DNA of 52,945 nt from Gordonia effusa NBRC 100432. Its GTDB lineage: Bacteria > Actinomycetota > Actinomycetes > Mycobacteriales > Mycobacteriaceae. Position 1 is the stretch's first letter, and every line of letters begins with the position of its first letter. Below the pieces are notes generated by a model that searched no databases, was not told the DNA's origin, and worked only from the letters and a program-made list of their open reading frames with translations. Positions 34,607-43,890 of the stretch are shown in pieces. The position numbers were made by a program, and so were the translations under genes. Location of the stretch: the NCBI RefSeq assembly GCF_000241305.1, contig NZ_BAEH01000060.1, positions 1-52,945 of the forward strand. Reading direction: 5' to 3'.

Positions 34607-35387
34607 ACGGGCTCACCGCTGACCCGGCGATGTGGGCATTGCTATTGGGTGGTGCGCTGACCGCGGGGTGGATCGACGCTGTTGTCGGCGGCGGTGGGCT
34701 GGTTCTGATTCCGTTGCTGCTCATCGTATTTCCCGAACTCGCACCGGCAAAGGCGCTGGCGTCGAATAAGCTGGCCGCGATCTGGGGTACCGGTACCGCT
34801 GCGGTGTTGTTTGTGCGGCGCAACGGAATCGACACACGCCTGGCGACCACGGGGTTCGGCCTGGGTGCGCTAGGTGCGGCCATTGGGGCGTCGCTGGCAT
34901 CGGCGATCAGTGCGGATCTGTTGCGCCCGGTGGTGATCACACTGATGATCGCAGTCGGCGTATTCATTTGTGCCAAGCCGGCGTTTGGGCGCAGCAGTCA
35001 ACAGAACGTGACCCGACCGGACCGCAAGCACCTAGTGATCGTGACCGGACTGTTCTGCGTCATCGGTTTCTACGACGGCATCTTCGGCCCCGGCACGGGG
35101 ATGTTCTTGATTCTGTCGCTCTCGGGGGTGTTATCGGCAGACTTCTCAGCAGCGCCACCGTGGCAAAGGTGGTCAACACCGGCACCAACCTGGGAGCCCT
35201 AACTGTGTTCGCGGTCCAGGGAAACGTGTTGTGGCTGTTGGGTTTGACACTCGCGATCGCGAACGTGGTGGGGTCGGTAATCGGCTCCAAGATGACTCTC
35301 AAGGCGGGCAGCGGCTTTGTGCGATACGCACTGCTTACCGTCGTGGTCGTAATGAGCGTGAAACTGCTGATCGATCAATTCGGCTGA
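34603..35387 (+). pseudogene. TSUP (TauE/SafE-family) permease, interrupted by a frameshift
   Basis: The first frame (GTG 34603) encodes a normal TSUP N-terminal half: GGALTAGWIDAVVGGGGLVL, KALASNKLAAIWGT and YDGIFGPGTGMFLIL. Near 35142-35146 it loses homology and runs to a stop at 35202. The neighbouring frame carries on exactly where it should (LSSATVAKVVNTGTNLGALT, then IANVVGSVIGSKM) to 35387. Restoring one base in the GACTTCTCAG stretch would join them into a protein of about 260 residues. It is either a recent pseudogene or a sequencing error. Such proteins export or import sulfite or organosulfonates. Confidence 0.85.
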
Positions 35388-35442
35388 GTTCGCTCAGCTT
35401 TCGGCCAGCCTTCTCCCAGATTCGGTGCCTATTGTCGTACCA

Positions 35443-36336
35443 ATGACCGTGACCCGTGCTGTGCCGCATACTCGTGCGACGACCCGCGCGGTGCTGGTCA
35501 CGGTCGCTTTCGTTATCGCCGCGGCCGGCGTGTTTGTCGCAGCCGTATGGACTTCGCCGGGGCAAGCGGTCGACCAATGGTTCTACAACGTCTGCCGGGG
35601 CCTCGCACCCACCGGCGAGATTCCTCTCGTGGCACGGTACAGCGTCATCGCCAGTCCGCTGATCTGGGCAGGTGTCGCGGTCGCCGCGATTCTGCTGGCC
35701 GCGACCCGGCGGTTCAGCGGAAGCTGGTCGATCCGACAAGCGGTCATGTCCATCGGCCCATTGCTCGTGTTTCTGCCGGTAATGGCCTACGGCGCCGGGT
35801 TCCTTCGCGATCACGTACTGCCGCGACCGCATCTACATGACTGGATCAGCCAGATGTCCAACTCGGCGCCAAGCGGCCACGCCGCGGCTGCCGCTGCTTT
35901 CGTGGTCGTCCTGGTCCGGGCCGCGCCACCAATCCTGCGTCTGCCACTCGCCGTCGCCGGTGGAACGTGGGCCGCGGTCGCCGACTTTGGATTGGTCGCC
36001 GACGGTTGGCATCGGCCGAGCGATGTAATTATCTCGACCCTGCTGGTCGTCGGTATCGGGGCGGTGCTGCCCGACCCGTGGCGTGGACACGACTCCCGAT
36101 CGGCTGCCTGGCTAGCTTGGCCCGCGGGTGCGGTCATCGTCGTCGGGGCAGTCGTATTCGCGACGTCGTACTATCCGGCACCCGCTCAGTTGATCACGGC
36201 GACCACAATCGCGGTCGTGATTGCCGCGGCGCTTGTCGTCGCAGACCTGGTGAGTCGTACTCCGGCCGGTCAGGTGCGGCCGAACACCATCGATTCGGTG
36301 ACATCGTCGAACCGGTGGTCGATCGCATCCCGGTAA
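35443..36336 (+). CDS. PAP2-superfamily membrane phosphatase
   Basis: 297 residues from ATG 35443; a GTG six codons earlier is possible. Six hydrophobic segments. PAP2 motifs: LPRPHLHDW (motif 1, RP), NSAPSGHAAAAAAF (motif 2, PSGH) and DGWHRPSDV (motif 3, His). The family dephosphorylates lipid-linked phosphates such as undecaprenyl pyrophosphate or phosphatidate at the membrane surface. The 3' end overlaps the end of the convergent monooxygenase gene by 67 bp; both stops appear genuine. Confidence 0.82.
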   Translation: MTVTRAVPHTRATTRAVLVTVAFVIAAAGVFVAAVWTSPGQAVDQWFYNVCRGLAPTGEIPLVARYSVIASPLIWAGVAVAAILLAATRRFSGSWSIRQAVMSIGPLLVFLPVMAYGAGFLRDHVLPRPHLHDWISQMSNSAPSGHAAAAAAFVVVLVRAAPPILRLPLAVAGGTWAAVADFGLVADGWHRPSDVIISTLLVVGIGAVLPDPWRGHDSRSAAWLAWPAGAVIVVGAVVFATSYYPAPAQLITATTIAVVIAAALVVADLVSRTPAGQVRPNTIDSVTSSNRWSIASR

Positions 36337-37763
36337 TAGTTATGACGTACCCGCCACTTGCCCGTTGTGCCGGCCTTGGGCAATGCCTCCGGTGCGCGCT
36401 GAACGTATCCGGCCTGTAGGTCCCAGAGCGGGGTCGACGCCATCGAGACCGCACCGAGGTGCGGATAGGCGTGCGTATAGCCCTCAGAGCGCATGTACCG
36501 CAACAGCGTTGCCACCGCTCGGGCGGTCATATCGGCTCGCAGCGTCCACGAGGCGTTCGTGTAACCTACCGACCAGGCGAAATTGGGGACATCTTCGAGA
36601 AGGTGACTCTTGAACATAAAGCGGTCATGTGGCTTGATCTCAGCACCGTCCATCGACAGCCGAATCCCGCCGAATGCCTGCAATTGTAAGCCGGTCGCGG
36701 TGACGACGAGGTCGGCGTCGAGGTGGCGCCCCGAGGTTAGCGCGATACCAGTGGCGTCGAAATGATCGATATGGTCGGTGACCATTTCGACTCGGCCCGA
36801 GCTGATTTCGGCGAAGAGGTCGCCGTCGGGCACCATGCACATGCGCTGATCCCACGGGTTGTACGTCGGAGAGAAATGCACGTCGACTGGATAACCGTCG
36901 GGCAGTTCCCGCGCGACACCCGCGGTGAGGACCTTGCGCCCGACTTTGGGGAAGCGATGCAGCGCATGAACAAGCGCGGCGGTCTGCGCGGCGTATCGCG
37001 TGCGGATTACCCGGTGAGCGGCGTTGGCGGGCAACAGTTTTCGGATGACTGGATTGATTCGCTGGCGTTGGGACATCGACGCGATATACGACGGTGAACG
37101 CTGAAGCATGGTGACATGCCCGGCGGTGCGCGCGAGGGCGGGAATCATGCTGACTGCTGTCGCTCCGCTACCGATGACCACCACTCGCTGGCCCGCGTAA
37201 TCCAGGTCTGCCGGCCAGTGCTGCGGATGTACGACGGCACCGCGGTAGTCGTCGACACCGGCGAATCTCGGCGTATAGGGGGAGTCGTAGTTGTAGTAGC
37301 CGGTAGCGAAGTACACGAAGCGGCACCGATGAGTGGTCATCGTCGCCGCACCGACTGCCCCTTCGGTTGATGAAGTGATCGTCCAGGTGTCCGACGTCGA
37401 ATCCCAGTCGACGGCCCGCACATGCTCACCGAAACTGATCTGTGAAGCGATGCCTTCGCGGTGGGCGGTGTCTTCCACGTAGCGGCGGATGTCGGCGCCC
37501 TGAGCCAGCGCTTCGGGGCGGCGCCAGGGTTCGAACGGAAAACTCAGTGTGTAGATGTCGCTGTCGGAACGGATGCCCGGATAAGTGAACAAGTCCCACG
37601 TTCCGCCTACCCGCGCTCGTCGTTCGATGATTCGGTAGCGCAGGTTCGGATTCTCCTCGCGCAGGCGATAGGCGGCGTCGATGCCGGATAACCCCGCGCC
37701 AATGATGACTACGTCGAGTATTTCCGCCTTGGACCGATTGTCGTCGGTGCTCGGTTCGCTCAC
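36270..37763 (-). CDS. EthA-like Baeyer-Villiger monooxygenase (paralogue 1)
   Basis: 497 residues from GTG 37763, set by AAGGAGG ten bases upstream; the frame stays open far beyond but without homology. Class B flavin monooxygenase: FAD motif VVIIGAGLSGIDAAYRL, GGTWDLFTYPGIRSDSD, the fingerprint RGAVVHPQHWP, NADPH motif VVVIGSGATAVSMIPAL, and YNPWDQRMCMVPDGDLF. Closely similar in pattern to mycobacterial EthA (Rv3854c), which oxygenates ketones and activates thioamide drugs. No EthR-type TetR gene is adjacent; divergent from a split-barrel flavoprotein. Confidence 0.88.
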   Translation of the reverse strand: MSEPSTDDNRSKAEILDVVIIGAGLSGIDAAYRLREENPNLRYRIIERRARVGGTWDLFTYPGIRSDSDIYTLSFPFEPWRRPEALAQGADIRRYVEDTAHREGIASQISFGEHVRAVDWDSTSDTWTITSSTEGAVGAATMTTHRCRFVYFATGYYNYDSPYTPRFAGVDDYRGAVVHPQHWPADLDYAGQRVVVIGSGATAVSMIPALARTAGHVTMLQRSPSYIASMSQRQRINPVIRKLLPANAAHRVIRTRYAAQTAALVHALHRFPKVGRKVLTAGVARELPDGYPVDVHFSPTYNPWDQRMCMVPDGDLFAEISSGRVEMVTDHIDHFDATGIALTSGRHLDADLVVTATGLQLQAFGGIRLSMDGAEIKPHDRFMFKSHLLEDVPNFAWSVGYTNASWTLRADMTARAVATLLRYMRSEGYTHAYPHLGAVSMASTPLWDLQAGYVQRAPEALPKAGTTGKWRVRHNYYRDAIDHRFDDVTESMVFGRT

Positions 37764-37934
37764 CTGGGGACGCCTCCTTGCGTATGGCCGTGCGAACCAC
37801 GGTAGTTCGCTTCCCGCATGACAGGTTGGGAATGGCCGCTGTCGTTCGCGGCGAGGGACTTTCGGCCCTATGGCCGGGGACCAAGCGTGCGTAGCGTCGG
37901 GGGTGTCATCAAGTTTCGATTCCTGGAGGACGAC

Positions 37935-38360
37935 ATGGTTGACGGCAACGTGGTCGAGGCTGTGACAGTTGAGGAAGCATGGACGCTGCTCGCGTCGCGA
38001 GAGTTGGGGCGGGTCGCGACGAGCGCTAGTGGTGAACCCGATATCTACCCGGTGAACTATTTTGCCGATGCCGGACGGATATTGTTCCGAACCGCGGCCG
38101 GGACGAAACTGTCGGAGATCGCAGTAAATCCCCGATTGGCTTTCGAAGCGGATTCTGCTGACGACCATGGCGGCTGGAGCGTTATCGCGAAAGGTGATGC
38201 GCGGATCCTCGTCACGACTCGCGACATCGCAGCAGCCGACGGACTCCCGTTGCGCAGTTGGGTGCCGACCCTGAAATACGACTACGTGGAGATCGCGGTG
38301 GACGAGATCAGCGCTAGGCGGTTCGTCTTCGGCCCGGAACCGGAGCGCTATCCGATGTGA
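37935..38360 (+). CDS. Split-barrel flavin/F420-binding protein (pyridoxamine-oxidase-like)
   Basis: 141 residues from ATG 37935, set by GGAGG five bases upstream. Small PPOX-like split barrel: LLASRELGRVATSASGEPDI, YPVNYFADAGRILFRTAAGTK and a C-terminal ISARRFVFGPEP. Proteins of this type bind FMN, F420 or heme and reduce or sequester small electrophiles; the exact class cannot be told from motifs. Divergent from the EthA-like gene, convergent with nei, so it is a single-gene unit. Confidence 0.8.
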   Translation: MVDGNVVEAVTVEEAWTLLASRELGRVATSASGEPDIYPVNYFADAGRILFRTAAGTKLSEIAVNPRLAFEADSADDHGGWSVIAKGDARILVTTRDIAAADGLPLRSWVPTLKYDYVEIAVDEISARRFVFGPEPERYPM

Positions 38361-38367
38361 GGCGCGT

Positions 38368-39147
38368 CTAGATCTGACACGTTGGGCAGAAATACACGAC
38401 ACGCTCCATTCCGCTCTCTCCCATCGTGTCTCGCACTATCAGGTTCCCGCACCTGCGGCAGGGCTGTGAACGGCGCCCATATACCCACAGTTGCTGTCCA
38501 CGTCTGGTGTTGCCGGTGGTCACCCGCTCGACGCGATCGCGATTGGCGTAGAGAAGTTTCCTGGACAGTTCGACCATCGGCCCGATATCCACGTCGCGGA
38601 CCGGCCTGCTTGGTAGCACTCCTCGCAGGAAGCAGATTTCGCTGCGGTAGACATTCCCGACGCCGGCCATTAGCCGTTGGTCAAGGAGTGCGACACCGAT
38701 TGGAGTGTCGGGCTGCGCCGCTATTCGGGAAATAGTCTGTGTCGCATTCCAATCCGAGCCGAGCAGATCGGGGCCGAGGTAATTTAGGGCGGCGTCGGCG
38801 TCGGTGAGGAGTTCCAGTACGGGAAGGTCGAATCCGACGCACTGAGTTGATTCGGTAACCAGTACGACCCTCGCCTTGAAACCCGGTCTACGCCAACGTG
38901 CGTCGCGATCGTAGATATCCCACGCGCCATCCATCCCGAGATGCGAATGGATCGAGATGGGTTTGTCGTCGGATTCGACGTCGACTAACAGGTGTTTGCC
39001 GCGCGAACGGACACCGCTGACCGTACGTCCGGAGAAGTCGACGGTAGCCAGCGCGGGCACCCGAAAGTCAGTCTTGACCAATAGTTGGCCGGCGAGTGCG
39101 CGCCGTAACCGCGCGGCCGCCCGGTAGACGGTGTCACCTTCGGGCAC
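38368..39147 (-). CDS. nei: Fpg/Nei-family DNA glycosylase/AP lyase (endonuclease VIII)
   Basis: 259 residues. Starts MPEGDTVYRA, the PEGD N-terminus typical of Nei, with Pro after Met as the catalytic nucleophile and Glu next. H2TH region LLDQRLMAGVGNVYRSEI and a C-terminal zinc finger with four Cys (CRRC at the start, CPTC at the end). Removes oxidised pyrimidines and cuts the strand. Start overlaps the 3' end of lhr by 14 bp, giving lhr-nei co-transcription as in mycobacteria (Rv3296-Rv3297). Confidence 0.93.
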   Translation of the reverse strand: MPEGDTVYRAAARLRRALAGQLLVKTDFRVPALATVDFSGRTVSGVRSRGKHLLVDVESDDKPISIHSHLGMDGAWDIYDRDARWRRPGFKARVVLVTESTQCVGFDLPVLELLTDADAALNYLGPDLLGSDWNATQTISRIAAQPDTPIGVALLDQRLMAGVGNVYRSEICFLRGVLPSRPVRDVDIGPMVELSRKLLYANRDRVERVTTGNTRRGQQLWVYGRRSQPCRRCGNLIVRDTMGESGMERVVYFCPTCQI

Positions 39148-42100
39148 CGGAATACCTTAACCGCAGCCCTCGCGGGGTGGTCGCGAAACCGGCCCCGACA
39201 AAGATCTTCGACAACGCCGTGGACAACGCGGCGCTGCCGTCAATGTGGTCGACGTTCAGTTTGTCGACCCGCCCCGAAGTGACGGTGTCCACGAGGCGAC
39301 CCGCAGCCGCGGTGAGGGCGTCATCATCGGCGGTGAAGGTGAGCACCGTCTTGCCGCCACGTTCGACGAAGAGAGCTAGCATGCCGTCGACCAATACGAC
39401 CAGCGCACCTGCCTTTCGTCCCGGGCGATGGCCAGCGGCGGCATCCTCGACATCGTCTCGCCGCGGCCAATCTAACGCCGCCCCATAGGGATTCGCGGGG
39501 TCAGTGGCAGCGAGCACAACCGCGGAGTTCCGATGAGCCCGTGTTACCTCGACATGTTCGCGCAGTGCGTCGACGGTCGTCGGGGTGGCGAACTGCGCCC
39601 CGCCGAGGCCGTCGACGAAATAGCCGCGACGCACTTTACCGCTGTCTTCAAAGATGTTGAGGGCCTTGTATATTCGGGCGAAACCTCCACTGACGCCGGT
39701 TGCGGCGACGGCCCCTTTGGTGACCACGCCGTACCGATCTAGAAGTTGTTCGCAGAGGACCTGTGTCGCCAGAGTTGTATCGATGTCTTGTCGGGGAAGC
39801 AGCGACCAGCGTCCCGCCATCGTCGGAGGCGTCGACACCGCCGACGATGCCGAACCGGCGAGATAACTCGATGACAGGCGCGCGGCGCGTAGCCGTGGTG
39901 GGCGGCGTGACCGATGGCTCGGCGCCGGCGCGGACGCGCGGGCCGGCCGGGCGCGGAGTCGTTCTCGCACGGGTGCGAACGAGTCGTTGGTGACCTGCCC
40001 CGACCAGACTAGCGACCACACCGCCTCTTCGACGTCGGCGACCGTACCGACGTCGGCGGCCAATTGTGGAAAGCGCACCGCGCCAGCGACTTTCAGTGTG
40101 TTGAGCACATGGGCCGCAGTAACGGTGACGTCAATCTCATCGGGCGGTCCGAGCGTTACCGGTAGTACGTCGGCCGGGTGAAAAGCCACCGAACCGTCGG
40201 CTCCGCCAATCGCCCCATGTCCGGTCCACACCACTTCGCCCGCACTCAGCAGCTCATCGAGCATCGACGGCAGATAATCGCTGACGCGACTTGGCAAGAT
40301 GAGCGACTCCCACGCCGAGGCTGGCAGCGCGACCCCGGCGAGTTGATCGATCACCGCCGCGACGCCGTCGATGCCGCGCAGCGGGGAACTGACATGCTGC
40401 CAGGTGAGTCCGAATCGGGCCAGCGCGTCTGGCGGTACCGGAGCAACCTCGGCCCGGCTAGCTGCGAGGGATCCGCGTCGGATCTGGGCGAGGACATCGG
40501 CGTGACACCATTGCGGCGGCGGCAGGTCTCGGACGAATTCGCCCTCGACGACGCGCCGCTGGCCCGCTAATCGGGTCAGCGTATCGACCACTACAGCAAC
40601 GCCGAGCCCGAGTGAATCGGCAGCCGCGTCCGCGGTGAATGGGCCACGTGTGCGCGCATAGCGGCCGACGAGATCGCCCAGCGGGTCGGCCACCGCTTCG
40701 GTGTACGCGGACGGAATCCCCAGGGGCGCTGGGATTCCCAACCCATCGCGAAGGCGAGCCGTATCGTCGATCGACGCCCAGACCGTGCGTCGGGCGTGAT
40801 TCACCAGGATCACTTGGCCGTCGGTGTGGAGTTGGGCGAGTACGTCGGCGATCGGCTCCTCGCCCTGATAGCGGTGCGCCACTTCCTCGGTGGTCAGCGG
40901 GCCGAGCCAGCGCAACAGATCGACCAGATCTTCGGCGTCGCGCGCCTGACGTTGTGGGGTGAGTCGCTGCAGGCGCGCTTCGACGTCGGCGATGACAGCC
41001 GGATCTAGGAGTTCACGGAGGTCGAGGCGGCCGAGTAGCTGCGAGAGCAATGCGGTGTCGAGGGACAGTGCCGCGGCCCGGCGTTCGGCGAGCGGTGCAT
41101 CGTCGGCATACATGAACGCGCCGACGTAGCCGAAGAGCATAGCGGCGGCAAATGGTGAGGCGCTCGGGGTTTCGACTTCGACGAGCCGCACCTGTCGCTT
41201 TCCGATCCGGCGCAGCAGATCGGTGAGCGCCGGAAGATCGTAGACATCCTGGAGGCATTCGCGCACCGTCTCCAAAATGATGGGGAAGTCGGGGAATCGC
41301 GACGCCACCGCGAGGAGTTGGGCACTGCGCTGGCGCTGTTGCCACAGGGGTGCGCGGCGTCCGGGATCGCGACGCGGCAAAAGCAAAGCACGCGAGGCGC
41401 ACTCGCGGAACCGGGATGCGAATAGCGCCGAGTTGGCGAGTGCGTCGGTGACCAGCTGCTCGATGTCGTCGGCATCGATCGTGAAAACCGATGCGCCCGG
41501 CGGATCGTCGTCGGTGTCGGGGAGACGGACGATGATGCCGTCGTCGGAGGCGGTGGTGGCACCGTCGAGTCCGAGTTCTTGTTGCAGGCGAGCGGAAATG
41601 GCACTCGCCCACGGTGCGTGCACGCGCAGACCGTAGGGCGAATGCAGGATGACGCGCCAGTCGCCGAGTTCGTCGCGGAATCGTTCGACGATGAGTGTTC
41701 GGTCGGTGGGCACCTGACCGGTTGCCGCGGCCTGCTCGGTGACCAGTGAGGTGAGATTGTTGCGGGCAAACTCGGTTAGTCCGAGCGTATCTGCCTGAGC
41801 GTTAAGCTTTTCCGGCTCCACGAGCGTGCCGGTAAATTTGCCGATGGCGGCACCGAGTTCGGCGGGCCGACCAACGGTGTCACCGATCCAGAACGGGAGT
41901 CGGCCAGGTTGGCCGGGGGCGGGCGAGACGAGAACGCGGTCATGGGTGATGTCCTCGATCCGCCAGCTGGACGCACCGAGTGCGAAGACATCGCCGACGC
42001 GCGACTCGTAGACCATCTCCTCGTCGAGTTCGCCCACCCGGGCCGAACGCGTCGACCCGCCGCCGTCCTGGTCACCCCCGACCATGAAGACGCCGAAGAG

Positions 42101-43753
42101 TCCGCGGTCGGGGATGGTGCCGCCGGAGGTGACCGCGAGACGTTGCGCACCGCGCCGACCAGTCAGAGTGTTAGCGGCACGATCCCAGGTCACTCGGGGG
42201 CGTAGTTCGGCGAATTCGTCGGAGGGAAATCGGCCCGCGATCAGGTCGAGGGTTGCCTCGTAGATCGCGCGACCCAAGTTGCGGTAGGGCGCACAACGTT
42301 TGACGGTGTCGTACCAGTCGTCGACGTCGAGATCATCGAGGGATGCGGCCGCAATCGTCTGCTGCGCAAGCACATCGAGCGGATTCTGCGGAACCGCGAG
42401 TTCTTCGATGAGGCCGTTACGCATCCGGTCGACCGCGACGGTTGCATGAATGAGATCGGTGCGATGTTTGGGATACAGTGTGCCGCGGCTGATTTCGCCA
42501 ACCTGGTGTCCGGCGCGGCCGATCCGCTGTAGCCCGCTTGCTACCGAAGGCGGCGTCTCCACTTGGATTACCAGATCCACCGCGCCCATGTCGATGCCGA
42601 GTTCGAGCGAACTGGTGGCCACTACGCAGCGCAGTCGCCCGGCTTTGAGATCGTCCTCGATGAGGGCTCGCTGTTCCTTACTGACCGATCCGTGGTGCGC
42701 GCGTGCGAGCACCGGATCGGCGCCCGCGGAGCTGCCACTGCCCATCACGTAGGCAGGCGAGCCACCGGGAACGTGCCCGTTGACTGGCTTCTCGGCGGGA
42801 GCGAGTCCGGCGCGTTCGGCGTGAATCTCGTTGAGCCGCGCGGTAAGTCGCTCGGCGAGGCGTCGTGAGTTCGCGAAGACGATAGTCGACCGGTTGGCTT
42901 CGACTTCGTCTACGATCGACTCTTCGACATATGGCCACAGGGAGCCCGCGGTCGGGGACGTAGCTTCGTCGAGGTCGGCATCGTCTCGAAGCGGGATATT
43001 CGCCATATCGGGGACGGGCACGTCGACGCGGAGGTCGAAGGTCTTCGATGCGGGTGGTTTGACGACCGTGCACGGGCGTGCGCCGGATAAGAAGTCGGCT
43101 ACAACCTGAGGTGGGCGGACCGTCGCCGATAGGCCGATGCGCTGCGCTGGAGCATCGAGCAGGGCGTCGAGCCGTTCCAGTGAAAGGGCAAGGTGGGTAC
43201 CGCGTTTGGTGCCGGCGACCGCGTGGACTTCGTCGACGACGATGGTGTCGACCGACGTCAGTGACTCCCGCGCCGACGACGTGAGCATCAGGAATAGGGA
43301 CTCCGGCGTTGTGATGAGAATGTCCGGCGGTGAGGTGACGAGTTTGCGGCGGTCAGCGGCTGGGGTGTCGCCCGAGCGAAGGCCGACGGTGATGTCGGGT
43401 GGTGGAAGTTCCAACTCAGCGCAGGCGCGAGCGATCCCGGCCAACGGGGCCCGCAGGTTGCGCTCCACGTCAACGGCGAGAGCTTTGAGCGGGGAGATGT
43501 AGAGGACGCGGGTTTTGCGTTTGGCCGTCGTCGGTGGTGTCGATGACAAACGGTCGAGCGCCCAGAGGAAGGCCGAGAGTGTCTTTCCCGAGCCTGTGGG
43601 TGCGATGACCAGGGTATTGTCGCCATTCGCGATGGCATTCCAAGCGCCCGTCTGCGCCTTGGTCGGCGCGTCGAACGCGCCGGTGAACCACCGGCGGGTC
43701 GCCGGTGAGAAGCGGTTCAGGACGGGGTGTGGCACAGGTCCATCTTTCCTCAT
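39134..43753 (-). CDS. lhr: Large superfamily 2 helicase Lhr
   Basis: 1539 residues from ATG 43753; a GTG six codons later is an alternative. Walker A APTGSGKT at 51-58, DEVH box at 174-177, motif SLERLDALL and GLSATVRPP, RecA2 motifs FANSRRLAERL, SSLELGIDMGAVDLVIQ and QRIGRAGHQ, then a winged-helix and long C-terminal region of the Lhr family. Unwinds RNA:DNA and DNA duplexes 3' to 5' and takes part in DNA repair (mitomycin C and UV response in mycobacteria). A Ser/Arg/Pro-rich low-complexity linker occurs before GRWSLLPRQD. Followed by nei. Confidence 0.95.
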   Translation of the reverse strand: MRKDGPVPHPVLNRFSPATRRWFTGAFDAPTKAQTGAWNAIANGDNTLVIAPTGSGKTLSAFLWALDRLSSTPPTTAKRKTRVLYISPLKALAVDVERNLRAPLAGIARACAELELPPPDITVGLRSGDTPAADRRKLVTSPPDILITTPESLFLMLTSSARESLTSVDTIVVDEVHAVAGTKRGTHLALSLERLDALLDAPAQRIGLSATVRPPQVVADFLSGARPCTVVKPPASKTFDLRVDVPVPDMANIPLRDDADLDEATSPTAGSLWPYVEESIVDEVEANRSTIVFANSRRLAERLTARLNEIHAERAGLAPAEKPVNGHVPGGSPAYVMGSGSSAGADPVLARAHHGSVSKEQRALIEDDLKAGRLRCVVATSSLELGIDMGAVDLVIQVETPPSVASGLQRIGRAGHQVGEISRGTLYPKHRTDLIHATVAVDRMRNGLIEELAVPQNPLDVLAQQTIAAASLDDLDVDDWYDTVKRCAPYRNLGRAIYEATLDLIAGRFPSDEFAELRPRVTWDRAANTLTGRRGAQRLAVTSGGTIPDRGLFGVFMVGGDQDGGGSTRSARVGELDEEMVYESRVGDVFALGASSWRIEDITHDRVLVSPAPGQPGRLPFWIGDTVGRPAELGAAIGKFTGTLVEPEKLNAQADTLGLTEFARNNLTSLVTEQAAATGQVPTDRTLIVERFRDELGDWRVILHSPYGLRVHAPWASAISARLQQELGLDGATTASDDGIIVRLPDTDDDPPGASVFTIDADDIEQLVTDALANSALFASRFRECASRALLLPRRDPGRRAPLWQQRQRSAQLLAVASRFPDFPIILETVRECLQDVYDLPALTDLLRRIGKRQVRLVEVETPSASPFAAAMLFGYVGAFMYADDAPLAERRAAALSLDTALLSQLLGRLDLRELLDPAVIADVEARLQRLTPQRQARDAEDLVDLLRWLGPLTTEEVAHRYQGEEPIADVLAQLHTDGQVILVNHARRTVWASIDDTARLRDGLGIPAPLGIPSAYTEAVADPLGDLVGRYARTRGPFTADAAADSLGLGVAVVVDTLTRLAGQRRVVEGEFVRDLPPPQWCHADVLAQIRRGSLAASRAEVAPVPPDALARFGLTWQHVSSPLRGIDGVAAVIDQLAGVALPASAWESLILPSRVSDYLPSMLDELLSAGEVVWTGHGAIGGADGSVAFHPADVLPVTLGPPDEIDVTVTAAHVLNTLKVAGAVRFPQLAADVGTVADVEEAVWSLVWSGQVTNDSFAPVRERLRARPARASAPAPSHRSRRPPRLRAARLSSSYLAGSASSAVSTPPTMAGRWSLLPRQDIDTTLATQVLCEQLLDRYGVVTKGAVAATGVSGGFARIYKALNIFEDSGKVRRGYFVDGLGGAQFATPTTVDALREHVEVTRAHRNSAVVLAATDPANPYGAALDWPRRDDVEDAAAGHRPGRKAGALVVLVDGMLALFVERGGKTVLTFTADDDALTAAAGRLVDTVTSGRVDKLNVDHIDGSAALSTALSKIFVGAGFATTPRGLRLRYSGARR

Positions 43754-43782
43754 AGGTGTGACAACCCGAAGAGCGCGGAAAG

Positions 43783-43841
43783 GATATGTCCCGAGAGTGA
43801 GTCAGATGCCTATATAACGCCTGACCTCGCGACGGGGCATA
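43783..43841. repeat. 59-bp direct repeat, upstream copy
   Basis: Copy 1 of a 59-bp repeat, starting GATATGTCCCGAGA and ending GCATA, with an AT centre CCTATATA. It matches the copy at 44765-44823 at 53 of 59 positions, with four of six differences in one 8-base block. It lies 49 bp upstream of the DUF559-gene start, between divergent lhr and that gene, so it could also hold promoter or operator signals. Confidence 0.85.
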
Positions 43842-43890
43842 ACCTCGACATCGACGGAACCGGAATCACGTGCGCTGCGTCCATCTACCC

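Noticed and set aside
39860..40020. Possible frameshift in lhr at the Arg/Ser/Pro-rich linker
   Set aside because: The main frame stays open and homology resumes in the same frame at GRWSLLP; the linker is expected to be variable.
38368..43753. lhr-nei as an unusual repair cassette
   Set aside because: The same overlapping order is known in mycobacteria, so it is conserved rather than novel.
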